NCBI RefSeq assembly: GCF_950005125.1
Contig: NC_080092.1
Span: forward strand, 21,893,931 to 21,957,930
From: Chionomys nivalis
Lineage: Eukaryota; Chordata; Mammalia; Rodentia; Cricetidae
Direction of reading: 5' to 3'
Length of the DNA: 64,000 nt
This document shows positions 25,067 to 35,575 of this stretch, piece by piece; positions within the stretch are counted from its first letter, which is position 1, and every line of letters begins with the position of its first letter. The notes under the pieces are model-generated. The model worked only from the letters and a program-made list of their open reading frames with translations. It had not been told where the DNA came from and ran no database searches. A program made the position numbers and the translations under genes.

Positions 25067-25250
25067 GTGGCCTCTCTCTTGTATATATGCCAATGTAAAG
25101 CATGCTTTTGGTCTCTGTTCTGGCTGCAGTATTCGGTTGCTGTTCTAGCAGAAGATTGTGATCATCTGTAAGTCGACCCCTAAATAAATAATCTTTTATT
25201 ATACTAAATTCTGACCTAGTGTGGGATTTCTTTTTTAGCATCCTTCTTCA
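25067..25250 (+). mobile_element. ERV LTR fragment (same family as 58,449 and 62,834)
   Basis: The block 'gattgtgatcatctg', then 'acccctaaataaataat', 'ttttattatac', 'aattctgacctagtgtgggat' and the end 'cttcttca' match the 3' two-thirds of the LTRs at 58,449-58,707 and 62,834-63,075. Its 5' part is lost or replaced by the adjoining antisense B1. Confidence 0.75.
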
Positions 25251-26672
25251 CCAGATGATCTACATGGAAGGGCACATTAAAGAATGGGATGTTTTAAAAC
25301 ATTGGGAGTTTGGTCATCTTTGAATTTCAATTTCTGCATTCTCAATATAACTTTGAAGTGACAGCCATAAAAACTTATTCAAATTATGTTAGTTTATGTA
25401 AATAAAGCATTTTTATACATAATCAGGTAACATATATGTTATATATGATGCATAATGAAATAAAATAAAAGTATATATATAGTTTTCTTTTACTGTGTTC
25501 TTAAAATTACTAATATCTTAGACTTGGAAAGTATCTGTCCAATTTATCCATCTGTGCCACCAAGTCCATGCAATGTATGCACATATTTCTAAGTCTGTGC
25601 TCCCTGTATCTCACGACGGAGACAGTGCAACCTATTCATCAGCATGGATGGGGCTCTTCAGATTTCTGCCATTAATTCTGCGAAGAAATTCAAATCAAAA
25701 CTTTGCTATGACTTATGAAATTAGTCCTATGTCCTTTACCTCAAATAAACAGCTTCTGTATTCCTCTAAATACCTCACATAAATGTCAGAGTTGCATCTT
25801 TCTCACAAGCAATCCTACTACTCTTTTAATTAACATCAGGGAAACTCCGGTAGAAGGGACAGAAGGAACTGGAGATGGAGGAGGAGTTTTGTGAGATTCT
25901 GTCTTTTGGACACAAGGTAGTTTTTGCAACAACAAAATCACTGCCATTTTGGTTACCTGCACAAGACTGGACAAGTCATCGTACCATCATGGTGGGGGTA
26001 GGCTCCTTATTGGTTTGTGAACAGTTTTTGAGAGCTAGGGAAATGAGTGTCATTTTCTTTATTACCATAGCCATAAAAAATTGCTCATGTTTCAGTAAAT
26101 GATATCCTCCAATCAGGCACATGAGCTACTGGTATTAAACTCGGTGAGTGAAAAAGAAGAGATCACAGAATGAGGTATCTTGAGGGAGGAAGGGCTATTC
26201 TAGAAGTTAGAGTATAATAATTCTTTGAATAATCAAACTCCGAAAAGTAGTACTAATTAGAATCTTTTTATAATTGCATTAGTTTTCTAGTTAATTTGAA
26301 AATTACATATTTGGAATAGTCAATATTATCTGTCAATTATTGAGATATTTTAATTTCTTTTTGTTCAGATAGTTTAAAAATAATCTTTGAGACTTTGTTA
26401 AAGAAAGCTGTGTACATTCTCCTTTGATGTTTCCTAATGTTTTATTAATTAAAAAGAGTGTTTCACTAAGAGATTAATTTGATACGTTGCCATCATTTTA
26501 AACGTTTCTAGTATCTCTTGCAATCATATGTAAATTCTGTACTAAAAAATTACACTTTGTCATGTGGACCAAGATTAAATGGCTTATTCTGAGGAAAAGC
26601 TTCCATATAATGATATTATTCTTTTTAGTAATGCAAGCACTGATTTAGTGAAGTCTCGATCAAATGTCATCA
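25251..26672. other. unassigned AT-rich sequence
   Basis: No gene or repeat is recognised. Frames at 25,573-25,782 and 25,875-26,102 are of chance length. Confidence 0.4.
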
Positions 26673-26800
26673 TCTATTCCTTTTTTTTTTGGGGGGGGGG
26701 GGGTTTCGAGACAGGGTTTCTCTATGGCTTTGGAGCCTGTCCTGGAACTAGCTCTGTAGACCAGGCTGGTCTCGAACTCACAGAGATCCGCTCTATTCCT
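26673..26800 (-). mobile_element. B1 SINE, antisense, truncated, with 9-bp target duplication
   Basis: The reverse of a B1: poly(T), a run of 13 G, then 'tttcgagacagggtttctc', 'ggagcctgtcctggaactag' and 'gaccaggctggtctcgaac', stopping at 'cagagatccg', so the 5' end of the SINE is lost. TCTATTCCT at 26,673-26,681 and 26,792-26,800 is the target duplication. The truncation therefore happened at insertion. The G run (C run on the SINE strand) at the tail is unusual. Confidence 0.93.
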
Positions 26801-27136
26801 CATTTTTATAAAATTCTTGATAAGAGAACTCTTAGAAGGTGGACATTTCCAATGCAGTCAATAGACACAGGTTTTGTCACTAAAAGTAATTATTTCATCC
26901 TCTTCTCAAATTGTCATTAACTACTAATCAATTGAAATAATAGCTAATTTTTAATCCCTAAGCCAGTGAAGGTTCATTCTTCAATAGTTTCCATTGCTGA
27001 GACAGAATTAGATAACTCTACTGCCTCTCCATCATGTGGCTTTCAGAAGGCAAGCTATAGTCAATAGGAGATAATGTTCTCCTTCTGTAATATGACTCTT
27101 CCATGTTTATTTTTAGATTTAATATTATTTCTGTAT
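26801..27136. other. unassigned sequence
   Basis: Nothing recognised. Confidence 0.4.
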
Positions 27137-27345
27137 TTTAAGTATGTGAGGTTTTTACCTCCATGAAGATATGTGTATCACATGCATGCAACATACATGG
27201 AGTCCTCAAAAGATAATCAGGTCCCCTGAAGATGGAATTATAAATGGTTGTGAGCCACTCTGTGGGTACTGGAACTGAACCTGGGTCCTGTGGGAAGCGT
27301 AGCATGTAGTCTCAACCACTGAGTCCTCAACTTTCCAGCCTCATG
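27137..27345 (-). mobile_element. B3/B2-type SINE, antisense
   Basis: 'atggttgtgagccactctg', 'gggtactggaactgaacctgg' and 'gtctcaaccactgagtcctc...ccagcct' are the reverse of a B2/B3 SINE head and body. Old, with many substitutions. Confidence 0.8.
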
Positions 27346-28889
27346 GTCCTTTTTCTTTATTAGTAAAATTTATCCATGAAAGTGTACTTTCCACATATTC
27401 CACAAAAGTCAATGTTCATAATTTTTATAAATTTTGGTTATATATGAATGATTGATCATGATTCTTCTCTTTGGCTCTTGTTTTATGAAACATTCTTATG
27501 TAAACAGCATGCATGTGTATATGCCAGAATGGTGTGTGTGTGTGTGTGTGTGTCTGTCTGTTTGGGAGTGTACTATAAGCTATTTCCTCTGCTAGATCTG
27601 GGCCTCCTACAGAGAATTTTACTCAGTAGAAGCTTATGTGGAAAATGCATTGCTTTCTTTTCTGTAGGAGAATTTCATGAATGCCTAGTAATGGAGTAGA
27701 ATACATTATTGTGTTTCCCTTCACTTTTACTGATTCAGTGTCCGTTTTCCAAATAGTTATTAATGAGTCAATGTGTTCTTCATTGTCACTTGAATCCAAA
27801 TAACTATATTTATGAAGTATCTTAACAGGCTTGGTATATATCTTGAGATAGAATTGTGTCTTTGAGTTAATTCACTAAACATACTAATACAAAAATGTTA
27901 TTGAATATTTGGCAAAGAATATTAATTATTACCCCCAAGATACATTGTATGTCATGTGATATATTATGCAATATTTATATATGCTTTCTGAGAACATTAT
28001 AAAGGTCACATATTTATCTCTTTTCAAATTTTTCTGAAAACCATTATATTTGCTTTATAAATAATAAATAACTTTAATTTTTAATAAACTATAATCTAAA
28101 CACATTTGTATGAATAAAATTATAATTTTAAATACACCATACTTGTAACAATTGTAATAAGCTGTGTAAGATGGTTTCTCGGAAGATAAATCCACATTAA
28201 ACTGAAGCATCATAAAAAATGCATAGGAAAATGCAGTAGGAAGAACCAATTACTCTGGATTAAAGAATTTACATGGACTAGAAAAGAACAAAGATACATC
28301 AAATCCCCATATTATGTCACCTTAATTGTGATAAACTCTAAGACAATGATTGATCAATTTTATTGTTCATTGTTTATTGTAAAATAGAGGTCTAAATGTG
28401 TTTACAACATTTTATCTTCTCTGTATTTGACATTTGATTCATAAGTAAGTCTGTATTTACAAAATAAATATTGCATATTTCTCATACACAGTTTTGTTCC
28501 AGGCTAGGTTCCTGAGATGTTAATTATATAGAGTTGGGAAATACTTTATTTCTATGCATGTGGATACACACACACAGACACACACACAAACTAGAAACAA
28601 CTGCACATGATTCCCAAGCACAGCCACAACTACACATTTTACTGATAAGAAAAGATTGCTTGATATCTTTAGAGGGACATAGGGCAGTATACATTTTTTT
28701 TAATTAACTTTGCTTTTTGTAGTTGAAAATAATAGTGAAAACTATTATTTATTAATGAGTATCAAATATTTCTCAATCATTTGACATCACCCATTCATTT
28801 GACAATCTTGCAATTATTATTTATTTTTGTTTTTTTTATTATGGTCCTTTTGCAATAACACTAAACTGCTTTCCAGTTATAACAAAAAA
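27346..28889. other. unassigned AT-rich sequence with (GT)n
   Basis: No gene is recognised. A (GT)n tract lies at 27,532-27,553 and a short CA-rich patch at 28,567-28,588. The 83-residue frame at 27,448-27,699 owes its Cys/Val-rich centre to the GT tract. Confidence 0.45.
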
Positions 28890-29941
28890 ATGTAGTACTA
28901 AAAACAAAATAGTACACTGGCACAGAGACTGACCCATAGATAAATGGAATCCAGATACAAACTCGGGCAACTACAACCATTGCGTTTTTGACAAAGCCAC
29001 CTAAAACATACTTGAGAAAAAGCCATATATTTAAAAATTGCTACTGGAAAAAGTGGTTATCTACATATAGGAGAAAGAAACTAGTTCTTTCTCTCTAACT
29101 GTTCACAAAAAAACAACTCTAAGTGGACCAAGGATATCAACAGAAAGTCTAAAACTCTGAAGTATTAGATCAATACTAGTTAATATATTATGAGATGTAA
29201 GCATCGGTAAGGATTTTCTAAATAGGAGACCTGTAGCTCAGGAAATATGCCCAACAATTCATAAATGCAACTGTCTGAAGTTTAAGTACAGTGAAGTTAA
29301 TTTGTGTCACGTGAATAAGTTAACCTAAAATAGGATAAATTATTTGCCTCCTATATATCTGACGGAAGATTAATATCTAGAATATACAAATAATTAAAAT
29401 ACTAGACATGAAAAAAAAAACAGCTCAGTAAAATACTGGGATAAGGAATTGAACTGAGAATTCTTAAAACAAGAAATACTAACGAATAATTAACTCCCAA
29501 AAATTGTACAGGATCCTTTACCACCAGGAAAATACAGGTTAAGACTACTTTTATATTCCAACTTATCCTAGTCAGAATAGCCATTATTAAAAATGAAAGT
29601 AAAATAAAATGACAGTAGCTGTTGAAAAGGTTGCGTGAAAATGGAAATACTATGGATGAGAGTAGGAATAAGTACAACCACTTTGGAAATCAGTGAAAAA
29701 GTTTCTAAAAACGCAATTGGAAATAGAACTATCATTTTATTCAGACAAATGACTCCTGTTATATAGACCTTTAAGAGTCCATGTCCTCCTTGAAGAGATA
29801 CTTGTTTATACATGCTCATTGATGCTGCATTTGCAATAGCTGAGGAATAGAATCACGCTAGATGTCCATCAGAAGATTACTGGACAATAAAATAGTAGTA
29901 CAGAAACATGATAAAATCCAATTCAAGTGAAAAAAAAAAAG
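28890..29941 (+). pseudogene. L1 ORF2 3' part, decayed
   Basis: Nucleotide order follows L1 ORF2 from after the RT domain to near its C-terminus: 'cacagagactgacccatag', 'gtttttgacaaagccacc', 'gtggaccaaggatatcaac', then 'gcgtgaaaatggaaatac' and 'tgctgcatttgcaatagc'. Frames are broken throughout. The element continues past an inserted B2 SINE into its 3' UTR at 30,100. Confidence 0.75.
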
Positions 29942-30100
29942 GAATCTGGACAGATGGTTCAGAAATTAAGAGCACTTTTTGCTCTCAGAATGAACGTTAG
30001 TTTGCTTCCAAATGCTGGCATGGTAGCTTCCAATCACCTGCAATTTCATAGGAACACAGACACATACATATGAAAAGAAATAAATCTAAGATGAAAATTT
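29942..30100 (+). mobile_element. B2-type SINE inserted in L1
   Basis: 'ggaatctggacagatggttc', 'ttaagagcactttttgctct', 'tggcatggtagcttccaatc' and an A-rich tail with 'aaataaatctaag' follow the B2 order. It sits between the ORF2 relic and the 3' UTR of one L1, so it is the younger insertion. Confidence 0.75.
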
Positions 30101-30732
30101 AAATTATTAAAATATTAGACAAATGAATGGAAGCAGATGAGTGTGGTAACAAACAGAGAGATAGAAAGAATGTTATCAGCTGATAGATAAGTAGAAAGGA
30201 TGAAAAATGTCATCTTTTGGGCATGATGACATTACAGTCATAATCTTATAACAGCTGTGGTCACCTGCATGGGACCTGCTGAAGACTAAGAATATCAGTA
30301 ACCAATTGTGAATCAAAAATGGGCTTCTTGACTCACCTCTTCCAGCAAGCAGCTGATAGAATCTTGGGTAAAGTCTGCAATCATTGCCTTCAGTTGTTTA
30401 TCAAATACTAAGCCCACTGGGATCTAATTGTTAATTCCAAACTTATGAAGGCACATACCATTCTAGTTACTATCAGTAGGTTACAAAGCTAAAGAACACA
30501 GTATGAAAATGGGAAAGAAACCTGTAGAGAAGAGGGGGAGATTACAGAAAAGTGGGAAGGTAAGAGAAGGTAGAAACAAGAGTAACAGAATGCACAACAT
30601 ACAACACTTGAAATTGATGAAGACATTTTATAGGTAAAATTTCTTTCTTAAAAATAATTTCACCTGATGCATGAAATGAATATATTATGAATCTTAGTGT
30701 TATAATAAGTGTCACTTGGCTGTTACTAATAG
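30101..30732 (+). mobile_element. L1 3' UTR, older subfamily
   Basis: 'gacattacagtcataatctt', 'acagctgtggtcacctgcat' and 'tatcagtaggttacaaagc' followed by a purine-rich stretch match the order of an older L1 3' UTR that differs from the Lx tails elsewhere in the window. It is the continuation of the element at 28,890. Confidence 0.65.
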
Positions 30733-31885
30733 GAAACAACCTAGATGACCCTCAGCCGAAGAACTGAAAAAGAAAAAATGATAACATGTAAACAATGGAG
30801 AATTAGTTGGCTGTGAAAAGACAAAAATGACATCATGAAATTTGCAGACAAATGAATATAATTTTAAAAAGAATCATCCTGAGTGAGGTAACCAAGACCT
30901 AGAAGGATAAACATGGTAAGTACTCAGTCATAAGTGGAAATTAAGTGTAAAGTAAAGGATAACGAGGCTACAGTCCATTGTCGCAGAGAGGCTAGGTAAC
31001 AAGGAGGGCCTAAAGAGGGGTGCATGAATTTCCCTGCATAATCGAAATTGAAGAGACCTCTTGGGTAAAGTGGGGGCAGGATGAGGTGGAGCTGACACTG
31101 GAGGGATCCATTTGGGCACAACAGGGGAGGAGAGTAAAGAAAGAGATACTTTGATTGCATGGGACATTTTGGGGTTAGGGGGAAACCAAGTGTCAGGGAA
31201 ACTCCCAGGAATCCACAAGGACACCCCATCTAAGACTTCTAGCAATAGTGGAGAGGGTGCCTGAACTGACTACCGTCTGCAATCAGATTGCTGACTGCCA
31301 TAACTGTCAAGAGAGAGCCTTCCTCCAGCAAGAGACGGAAGTAAATGCAGAGATCCACAGCAGAGCACGGGGCTTAGCTCTGGGAGTCCAGTTGTGAAGA
31401 AGGAGGAAGGATTATACAAGGCTAGTGGAGGGTCAAGCTTATGAAGGGGAACCCACAAAGACAGCTGACCTGAACTCCTGAGAGCTCACTGAATCTGGAC
31501 AGACAGCTAGGGAGCATGCGTGGGACTGACCCAGACCTTTTGCGTGTGAGTGACAGTTACGTAGCTCGGTCTGTTTGTGGGATACGTAGTAGTGTGATTA
31601 GGACCTGTATCTGGGCATGAGTTGGCTGTTAGAAACCTATTCCCCATACTGGATTGCCCAGCCTAGCTTTGATGCAGGGGGAGGAGCTTGGTCCTGCCTC
31701 AATTAAGGTGGTGTGTTTTGTTGACAATCATGGGAGGCCTGCCCTTTTCTAAAGGGAAACAGGAGTGGATTGGTGCTGAGCAGGCAGAGGAATGATGGGA
31801 GGAGGGAGTGGCGGGGAAGGGGAATCTGCGATCAGGATGTATAGTAAATGAAAAGATTTAATTAACAAAAAAAAATGCTATTTGT
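30733..31885 (+). mobile_element. L1 (Lx) ORF2 C-terminal end and 3' UTR
   Basis: The first 200 bp are the decayed end of ORF2 ('gaaacaacctagatgaccc', 'catcctgagtgaggtaacc', 'actcagtcataagtgg'). The rest is 3' UTR matching 1-720 block by block, ending with 'tctgcgatcaggatg' and an A-rich tail. Antisense frames of 101-105 residues at 30,924-31,245 arise because the complementary strand is pyrimidine-rich and stop-poor. Confidence 0.82.
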
Positions 31886-31984
31886 TAGAAGCATGAAATA
31901 TTTAAATCAGGTTAAATGCTTTATCTAAATATTTATCATTTATTAAAGTTAATAAACTTCAAAACCTTTTGCTTTCTAATGTTT

Positions 31985-32322
31985 AGTTTGTGTGAGTGTG
32001 TCTGTGTGTGTGCGTGTGTGTGTGCACGCGCGTGCGTGTGCGTGCGTGTTTGTAAGCACCTATGCTATGATGCCCAGGGTCTATTTTTACCTTCCTCCTT
32101 GCTTTGGCAAAGTCTTTCATATTTCTTTTGCAATGTTTATTTTACACTTTCGCTGGCTCCTAAGTGTCATGATGACTGTTAGCCTTCTGCTTTCCCTTTC
32201 TCTAGCAGAGTGGGATTACAGATGTGTGCCACCATCAGTTGGCTTTGGACTCCAACTCGAGGGATTTAGTCATTAAGGTTGTTTGGTTAGTCCTTTTATC
32301 CACTGATCCAATTTCCTGACAC
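31985..32322 (-). mobile_element. B4 SINE, antisense, with (GT)n end
   Basis: A GT/GCGT tract at 31,988-32,050 (the CA tail on the - strand), 'gtgggattacagatgtgtgccaccat' in the B1-like part, and 'ggctttggactccaactcgagg...ccactgatcc' in the tRNA-like head follow a reversed B4. Strongly diverged. Two open frames over this stretch are due to the GT tract. Confidence 0.6.
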
Positions 32323-32329
32323 TCTTTCC

Positions 32330-32925
32330 TTTTTAAAGAATATGCAGTACATTATTGTTACATATAGTTAGTATCTTATTTTAACCAGAACCTCTTTGTC
32401 CTATCTTATTGTAATTTGTACCTCTTGGTCAGTCTCTCTCCATTTCTTTAATTCTGTCATTTGTTATGAAGTCTTTTGTAGCCTTCAACAAATATGAGCT
32501 TATAATTTCTTCTTAGATTCTAAATGAATGCACTTGCACGGTATTCGTCTTTCTTGCTTGGTTATTTTACTTAATCTTTAATTCCATTAACACAGCTGCA
32601 AATGGCAGGCTTCCATATATAGTTATCTTGTTCTGTCACATATACATACTATATTTCCTTTAGCATGGGTTGATGAGTATTCGTGTTGACTGCACTGTGT
32701 GACTGATGCGAAGTGTTGCAACAATCAGCATTGGGACAGCAGCATGCCTCTTCAACATACTCATTCAATTTGCCTGTATATCAATGGCAAGTGATAAGAC
32801 TCTTAGGACATTTATTAGCCCAGATGTAAAGTTAACGGAACTCCATATTGTGTTCCCTACAGACTGCACTAATTTCCATCCCAACAGAGGGTGTCAAAGG
32901 TTTTTTTTGTATGCACACTCTCAGG

Positions 32926-32960
<35 letters not shown>

Positions 32961-33110
32961 CCATATATGCCATTCTTATGAGGGAGGTGACATTATATTA
33001 CATTGTGGTTTTCATTGGAATGATCTGATGATCAGCAATGGTAGCAGTTTTATCACCTGTTTGTGTTTATTGGCATGCAAAATAATAGAAGACTTTCAGG
33101 TTATATTCAT
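32330..33110 (-). mobile_element. ancient L1 (L1M-type), antisense
   Basis: Read on the + strand, 'taacacagctgcaaatggcag', 'aactccatattgtgttccc', 'gcactaatttccatccc' and 'attgtggttttcattgg' are the reverse complement of ORF2 C-terminal and 3' sequence of pan-mammalian L1s. A (GT)n tract at 32,929-32,958 interrupts it. This is the one L1 in the window on the - strand and predates the rodent-specific ones. Confidence 0.65.
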
Positions 33111-33985
33111 ATACATTAAACAACCTTCTACCATGCGGGATGATGCAATAACCTTCTAAACGTACATGTAAAATATTAAGGAAAATTTTATTCTTTCTTA
33201 TATCAGCATTCTCACATTCAAATATGAAGAATTACATCTCTCCCATAGCATAACTGTAAATATGATATGGTATGGTATTTTGCCAAACATATAATTAGGA
33301 TCATAACTTAATAAGTGACAATTATCCCACATTAGTTCCTACTTCCTCATCTGTTTCTTCCATAAACATAAAAACACATATGCTATATTCAAAAATACTT
33401 TCACAGGTTGTTAGTGTTTTCACAAGTTAGATGTATTTTTTTTTACATTTTCTTTCAGAAAAACATAATACTTTTATTAAGAAAAACATAGTTTCTTAAA
33501 CTTTCACTGAACTATATCTGATTTTTCTTTTGACATACCACTGTTTACATTGCTAGATGGTATTTTGCAATAGTTTATTATTTCTCAAAACAATTTAAAT
33601 AAATAGCAATGCCTGTCCTCTCATAGTATCCAATGTCCCTCACTGTCATCAATTATTCATTGTTAATGCAACTATAACTATATAAGCCAGGGGTTATTGC
33701 CAAAATCATAGCAAAAATATTATACTCAAAATTATTATCTAAAAGTTCGTACAGCTAGAACATAGCTTGTATCTGTCTCCGAACTCTGTCCTTTTTTCAT
33801 TATTCTTTTCTACTTGTTTTCCTTTGGTCCAACCAAATTTAAACATTGCAAAAAGGTTGAAACTTTAGAGTAGGTTGAGTCTTACTTGAGACCCCCCGTC
33901 CAAATTTGACACTTTGAACAAATGAATGTATTCTTAATAGAAAACAGAATCATTACAGAGAAACCTAAATATATGGAATTCTTCC
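33111..33985. other. unassigned AT-rich sequence
   Basis: No gene or repeat is recognised. Confidence 0.4.
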
Positions 33986-34400
33986 CTAAACATACAAACA
34001 AACTAAAACTATTATGCTTGCTAGTTTTAAGTAAATTTGTTAGAAAGTAGAGTCATTAAAGAGGAGGCTGCCTCAGCTGAGAAATGCCTCTGGAAGACCT
34101 AACTGTGAGCAAGCCTAGAGGGCATTGCCATTATTACTACTTGATGGGGGAAGACCAAAGTCCACTGTTGACAGGGTCACCCCTGGTCTAGTGGTCCTGG
34201 GTTCTTTAAAAGGGAAGGTTGAGCAAGCCATGATGAAAAAGTTAGTTATAAATAACCTTCCAGGATTCCTGTCCAAATTCTTGCCTTGTTTGAATTCCTG
34301 TTCTGACTTCCTTCAAAAATAGAAATGTAAAACAATTTAACCCTTTTTTCCCTAAGTTAGTAGTCCTAACTAGTACAACCAAGAAAAATAAAACAAACTT
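33986..34400 (+). mobile_element. rodent medium-reiterated repeat (unnamed here)
   Basis: The run 'taaagaggaggctgcctcagctgag', 'aatgcctctggaagacc', 'ttgatgggggaagacc', 'ctagtggtcctgggttc', 'agcaagccatgatg' and 'gaattcctgttctgacttcc', with a 3' A-rich segment, is a sequence I remember as a frequent rodent interspersed repeat. I cannot name the family with certainty. The 65-residue frame at 34,125-34,322 lies wholly inside it. Confidence 0.6.
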
Positions 34401-35365
34401 AGAATTCTTTTGTGCAACCTGTAGTTCTTAAGTTAGAATAATCCTTTAAATGCCAAATAACATTTAAACACCTCATAACATCTTGAAAAAACAGTATTAT
34501 CTTTAAAAAATCAGAATAACTATATTCCATTTTGCAGTAAAGTACCTATTTGAGTAAATGAGAACAAGAAATATCATCTTTAAACATCAAAACCTGCATT
34601 AGTTTATAATATAAAGCATAATGTGTCCTTTCAAGCAAAGGAATTTAGTCTATATCCATGTAGAGCTCAGAAAAAGAAAGTGGTTAGATCTCTATACCTA
34701 GGTAATATGGCAACTGTGTGACTGCACATAGAAAATAGACCACCTTATTGGCTGTGGTCTTTCTTCATTAGTGTAAAACTTATCTGTCTGGTCATTGTTG
34801 GCTTTCTTAATGTTCTGGTCATCACTGCATTTAACTTCACAAAATCCTTCTTAAGCGAGTTTTGTGATTACCATCAATTTACCAATTTATGGAAGAAAAT
34901 TGAAGCATCTGCAAGCAGAGTTCATTTACTCGGGGTCACAGAGTTCTAATAAAATTTAAATTAAGCCTTCTGTCATGTTGGACACTGTGTGGATTCATCA
35001 TGCAGAAGTTATTATGAACATACATAGTGATGTAATGTAGTTTGATGTTCACAGGATCAACCTGTGGATGGATTTCAGCTCACGTCGTTTAAGATTGAAC
35101 TAGAAAAATGAACAGGTAACAGAAGGATGAAAGCCAACTGATAAATGGTACCAAGACAGCTATTCCTACAGGCTAAGAAGGCTCAGTTCTGCTAGCTATA
35201 ATCTGTAGTCAAAGTCAAACTGATATAAGACTTCTTAGACCAATGAGCAAGGAGCTGGCATATTGAAACTTCAATTCCTCACACAACTTTGAGGGTCTGT
35301 TTTGGGAATTAGTTAAGCAACAGCATTGCTGATTGTTATAGAAACTATAATCAGTAGATGTCATT
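34401..35365. other. unassigned sequence
   Basis: No gene or repeat is recognised with confidence. Confidence 0.4.
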
Positions 35366-35575
35366 TAGCTGCCAAAAAAAGAAGGAGCCAGAACCTTACC
35401 AGTAAGCCACAACCTCATGGCAATACCCAGATTAAGGAAATTGGTTAATTTAAGATGTAAGAGCTAGCTAGATATATGCCTGAGCCATTGGCTAAACAGT
35501 GCTGTATTTAATATAGTTTTGTGTGGTACTTCAGATCTGGGTGGCCAGGAAATGAATAAAGTGTCTCTGATTACA
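35366..35575 (+). mobile_element. 5'-truncated 5' LTR of a MYSERV-like provirus
   Basis: From 'gctgccaaaaaaagaaggag' on, it matches the last ~210 bp of the LTR at 37,729-38,091 ('ccagaaccttacc', 'ccacaacctcatgg', 'gagctagctagatatatgcc', 'ctgggtggccagg'). It ends at TTACA just before a TGG-starting primer-site-like sequence at 35,579. The 5' part of the LTR is missing. Confidence 0.8.

Noticed and set aside
24809..25171. 120-residue + frame
   Set aside because: It runs through unique sequence, an antisense B1 (with the poly(T) giving a Phe run) and an LTR fragment, so it is a chance fusion of unrelated pieces.
26579..26920. 113-residue + frame
   Set aside because: The centre is an antisense B1 translation with poly-Phe and poly-Gly from homopolymers.
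30924..31245. Overlapping 101- and 105-residue - frames
   Set aside because: They are antisense to an L1 3' UTR; the pyrimidine-rich strand is stop-poor in two frames at once.
31916..32276. Two overlapping Cys/Val-rich frames of 88 and 94 residues
   Set aside because: They arise from the GT/GCGT tract of an antisense B4 SINE.
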